64,000 bases of DNA, taken from contig JAFRSU010000065.1 of NCBI GenBank assembly GCA_017427415.1, positions 1 to 64,000 of the forward strand, in the 5' to 3' direction. This document shows, one piece after another, positions 63,620-64,000 of this stretch; the stretch's first letter is position 1; each line of letters begins with the position of its first letter. This DNA comes from Lachnospiraceae bacterium (GTDB taxonomy: Bacteria; Bacillota; Clostridia; Lachnospirales; Lachnospiraceae). The notes beneath the pieces are model-generated. The model was not told the origin of the DNA, ran no database searches, and saw only the letters and a program-made list of their open reading frames with translations. The position numbers were made by a program, and so were the translations under genes.

Positions 63620-63658
63620 GGCTGTTTGCGGGTATTTAAGGAAATGCCGGAAACAGCC
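63620..63658 (+). other. Stem-loop in the rfbC leader
   Basis: GGCTGTTT pairs with AAACAGCC, with an inner GGTATTT/AAATGCC stem, in the untranslated leader. No T-tract follows; role unknown. Confidence 0.6.
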
Positions 63659-63693
63659 GCATAAAAGCAAGTGTTTTCAGGAGGAAAAAGGAA

Positions 63694-64000
63694 ATGAATT
63701 TCAAGGAAACAGCATTAAAGGATGTTTATATCATAGAGCCGAAGGTGTTCGGTGACCACAGGGGCTGGAATTACGAAAGCTGGACCGAAAGAGATCTCGA
63801 TAACGCAGGTCTTCACTACCATTTCGTACAGGATAACCAGAGCTTTTCCGCTAAAAAAGGTACCCTGCGCGGTCTTCACTTCCAGAAGGGCGAGTATTCT
63901 CAGGCCAAGCTTGTAAGATGTGTCAGGGGTACCGTTTTGGATGTGGCCGTAGACCTTCGTCATGAGTCTCCCACATATCTTAAGTGGATAGGTGTGGAGC
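63694..64000 (+). CDS. rfbC: dTDP-4-dehydrorhamnose 3,5-epimerase (3' end beyond window)
   Basis: The first 102 codons are present. The frame begins after AGGAGG and reads MNFKETALKDVYIIEPKVFG, then the conserved FVQDNQSFSAKKGTLRGLHF with the active-site His, and the KLVRCVRGTVLDVAVDLR strand. The enzyme makes dTDP-L-rhamnose precursor for surface polysaccharide. Further rfb genes probably follow beyond the edge. Confidence 0.96.
   Translation, partial: MNFKETALKDVYIIEPKVFGDHRGWNYESWTERDLDNAGLHYHFVQDNQSFSAKKGTLRGLHFQKGEYSQAKLVRCVRGTVLDVAVDLRHESPTYLKWIGVE

Overview
The window reads as a chromosomal segment of a Gram-positive, anaerobic member of the Clostridia, most likely Lachnospiraceae. 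The grounds are inference from gene content: a monoderm type IV pilus locus without PilP/PilQ, a glycyl-radical pyruvate formate-lyase with its activase, DUF5057-like secreted protein, a TagD teichoic-acid enzyme, PD-(D/E)XK AAA-ATPase and Uma2 proteins, strong AGGAGG ribosome sites, TTGACA/TATAAT promoters, and several dispersed intergenic hairpin families. No species is assigned.

Region 1 (1-25.3 kb) is a nearly complete type IV pilus locus on the minus strand. In transcription order it has a coiled-coil protein, a protein with an EH-signature-like C-terminus, pilB, pilT, then a promoter and pilC, a major pilin, a second pilin, pilD, a PilM-PilN fusion ending in six EF-hand-like loops, PilO, a set of minor pilins resembling GspI, GspK, GspH and GspJ, a 1335-residue secreted protein, and a CAP-domain surface protein with a Pro/Thr/Val repeat tail cut by the window edge. 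A plus-strand cassette (AAA-ATPase/PD-(D/E)XK protein and tyrosine recombinase) sits between the two pilin genes, which share nearly identical 5' ends. Paired TTCATAA boxes precede the pilC and first-pilin promoters. PilB carries a textbook tandem MshEN motif, which points to cyclic-di-GMP control; the window also has an EAL protein, a GGDEF protein and an HD-GYP protein.

Region 2 (25.3-41 kb) holds a 1491-residue LacI-type sensor/degenerate GGDEF/EAL protein with a beta-solenoid-like repeat tail, a RHH/RelE toxin-antitoxin pair with a perfect palindromic operator, putP, lysA, tagD, an RDD protein, an S1-domain protein, and a PII-like protein paired with a cation/proton antiporter. Within it are two complete small-toxin/antisense-RNA loci (35.1-35.5 and 40.2-40.6 kb) not represented by any long ORF, plus a third solitary copy of the antisense RNA (34.4-34.5 kb). 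This is the most novel-looking system in the window.

Region 3 (41-58.7 kb) is mainly housekeeping: trmO, trpS, an HD-GYP protein, a DHH phosphoesterase, a Na/Pi cotransporter with PhoU tail, pflA and pflB (the latter behind a probable ZTP riboswitch with an overlapping terminator), two small hypothetical proteins, a PTS IIC-like permease, nagB with a GntR/UTRA regulator, glmM and a LacI-sensor/GGDEF protein. Region 4 (58.7-64 kb) has a small membrane protein, an HTH-Uma2 protein, a Zn/Cd efflux operon (ArsR regulator, HMA protein, P-type ATPase) with a clear operator, and the start of rfbC.

All assignments are from reading the sequence; no database search was run. Start codons were often moved downstream from the longest ORF to fit a ribosome-binding site.
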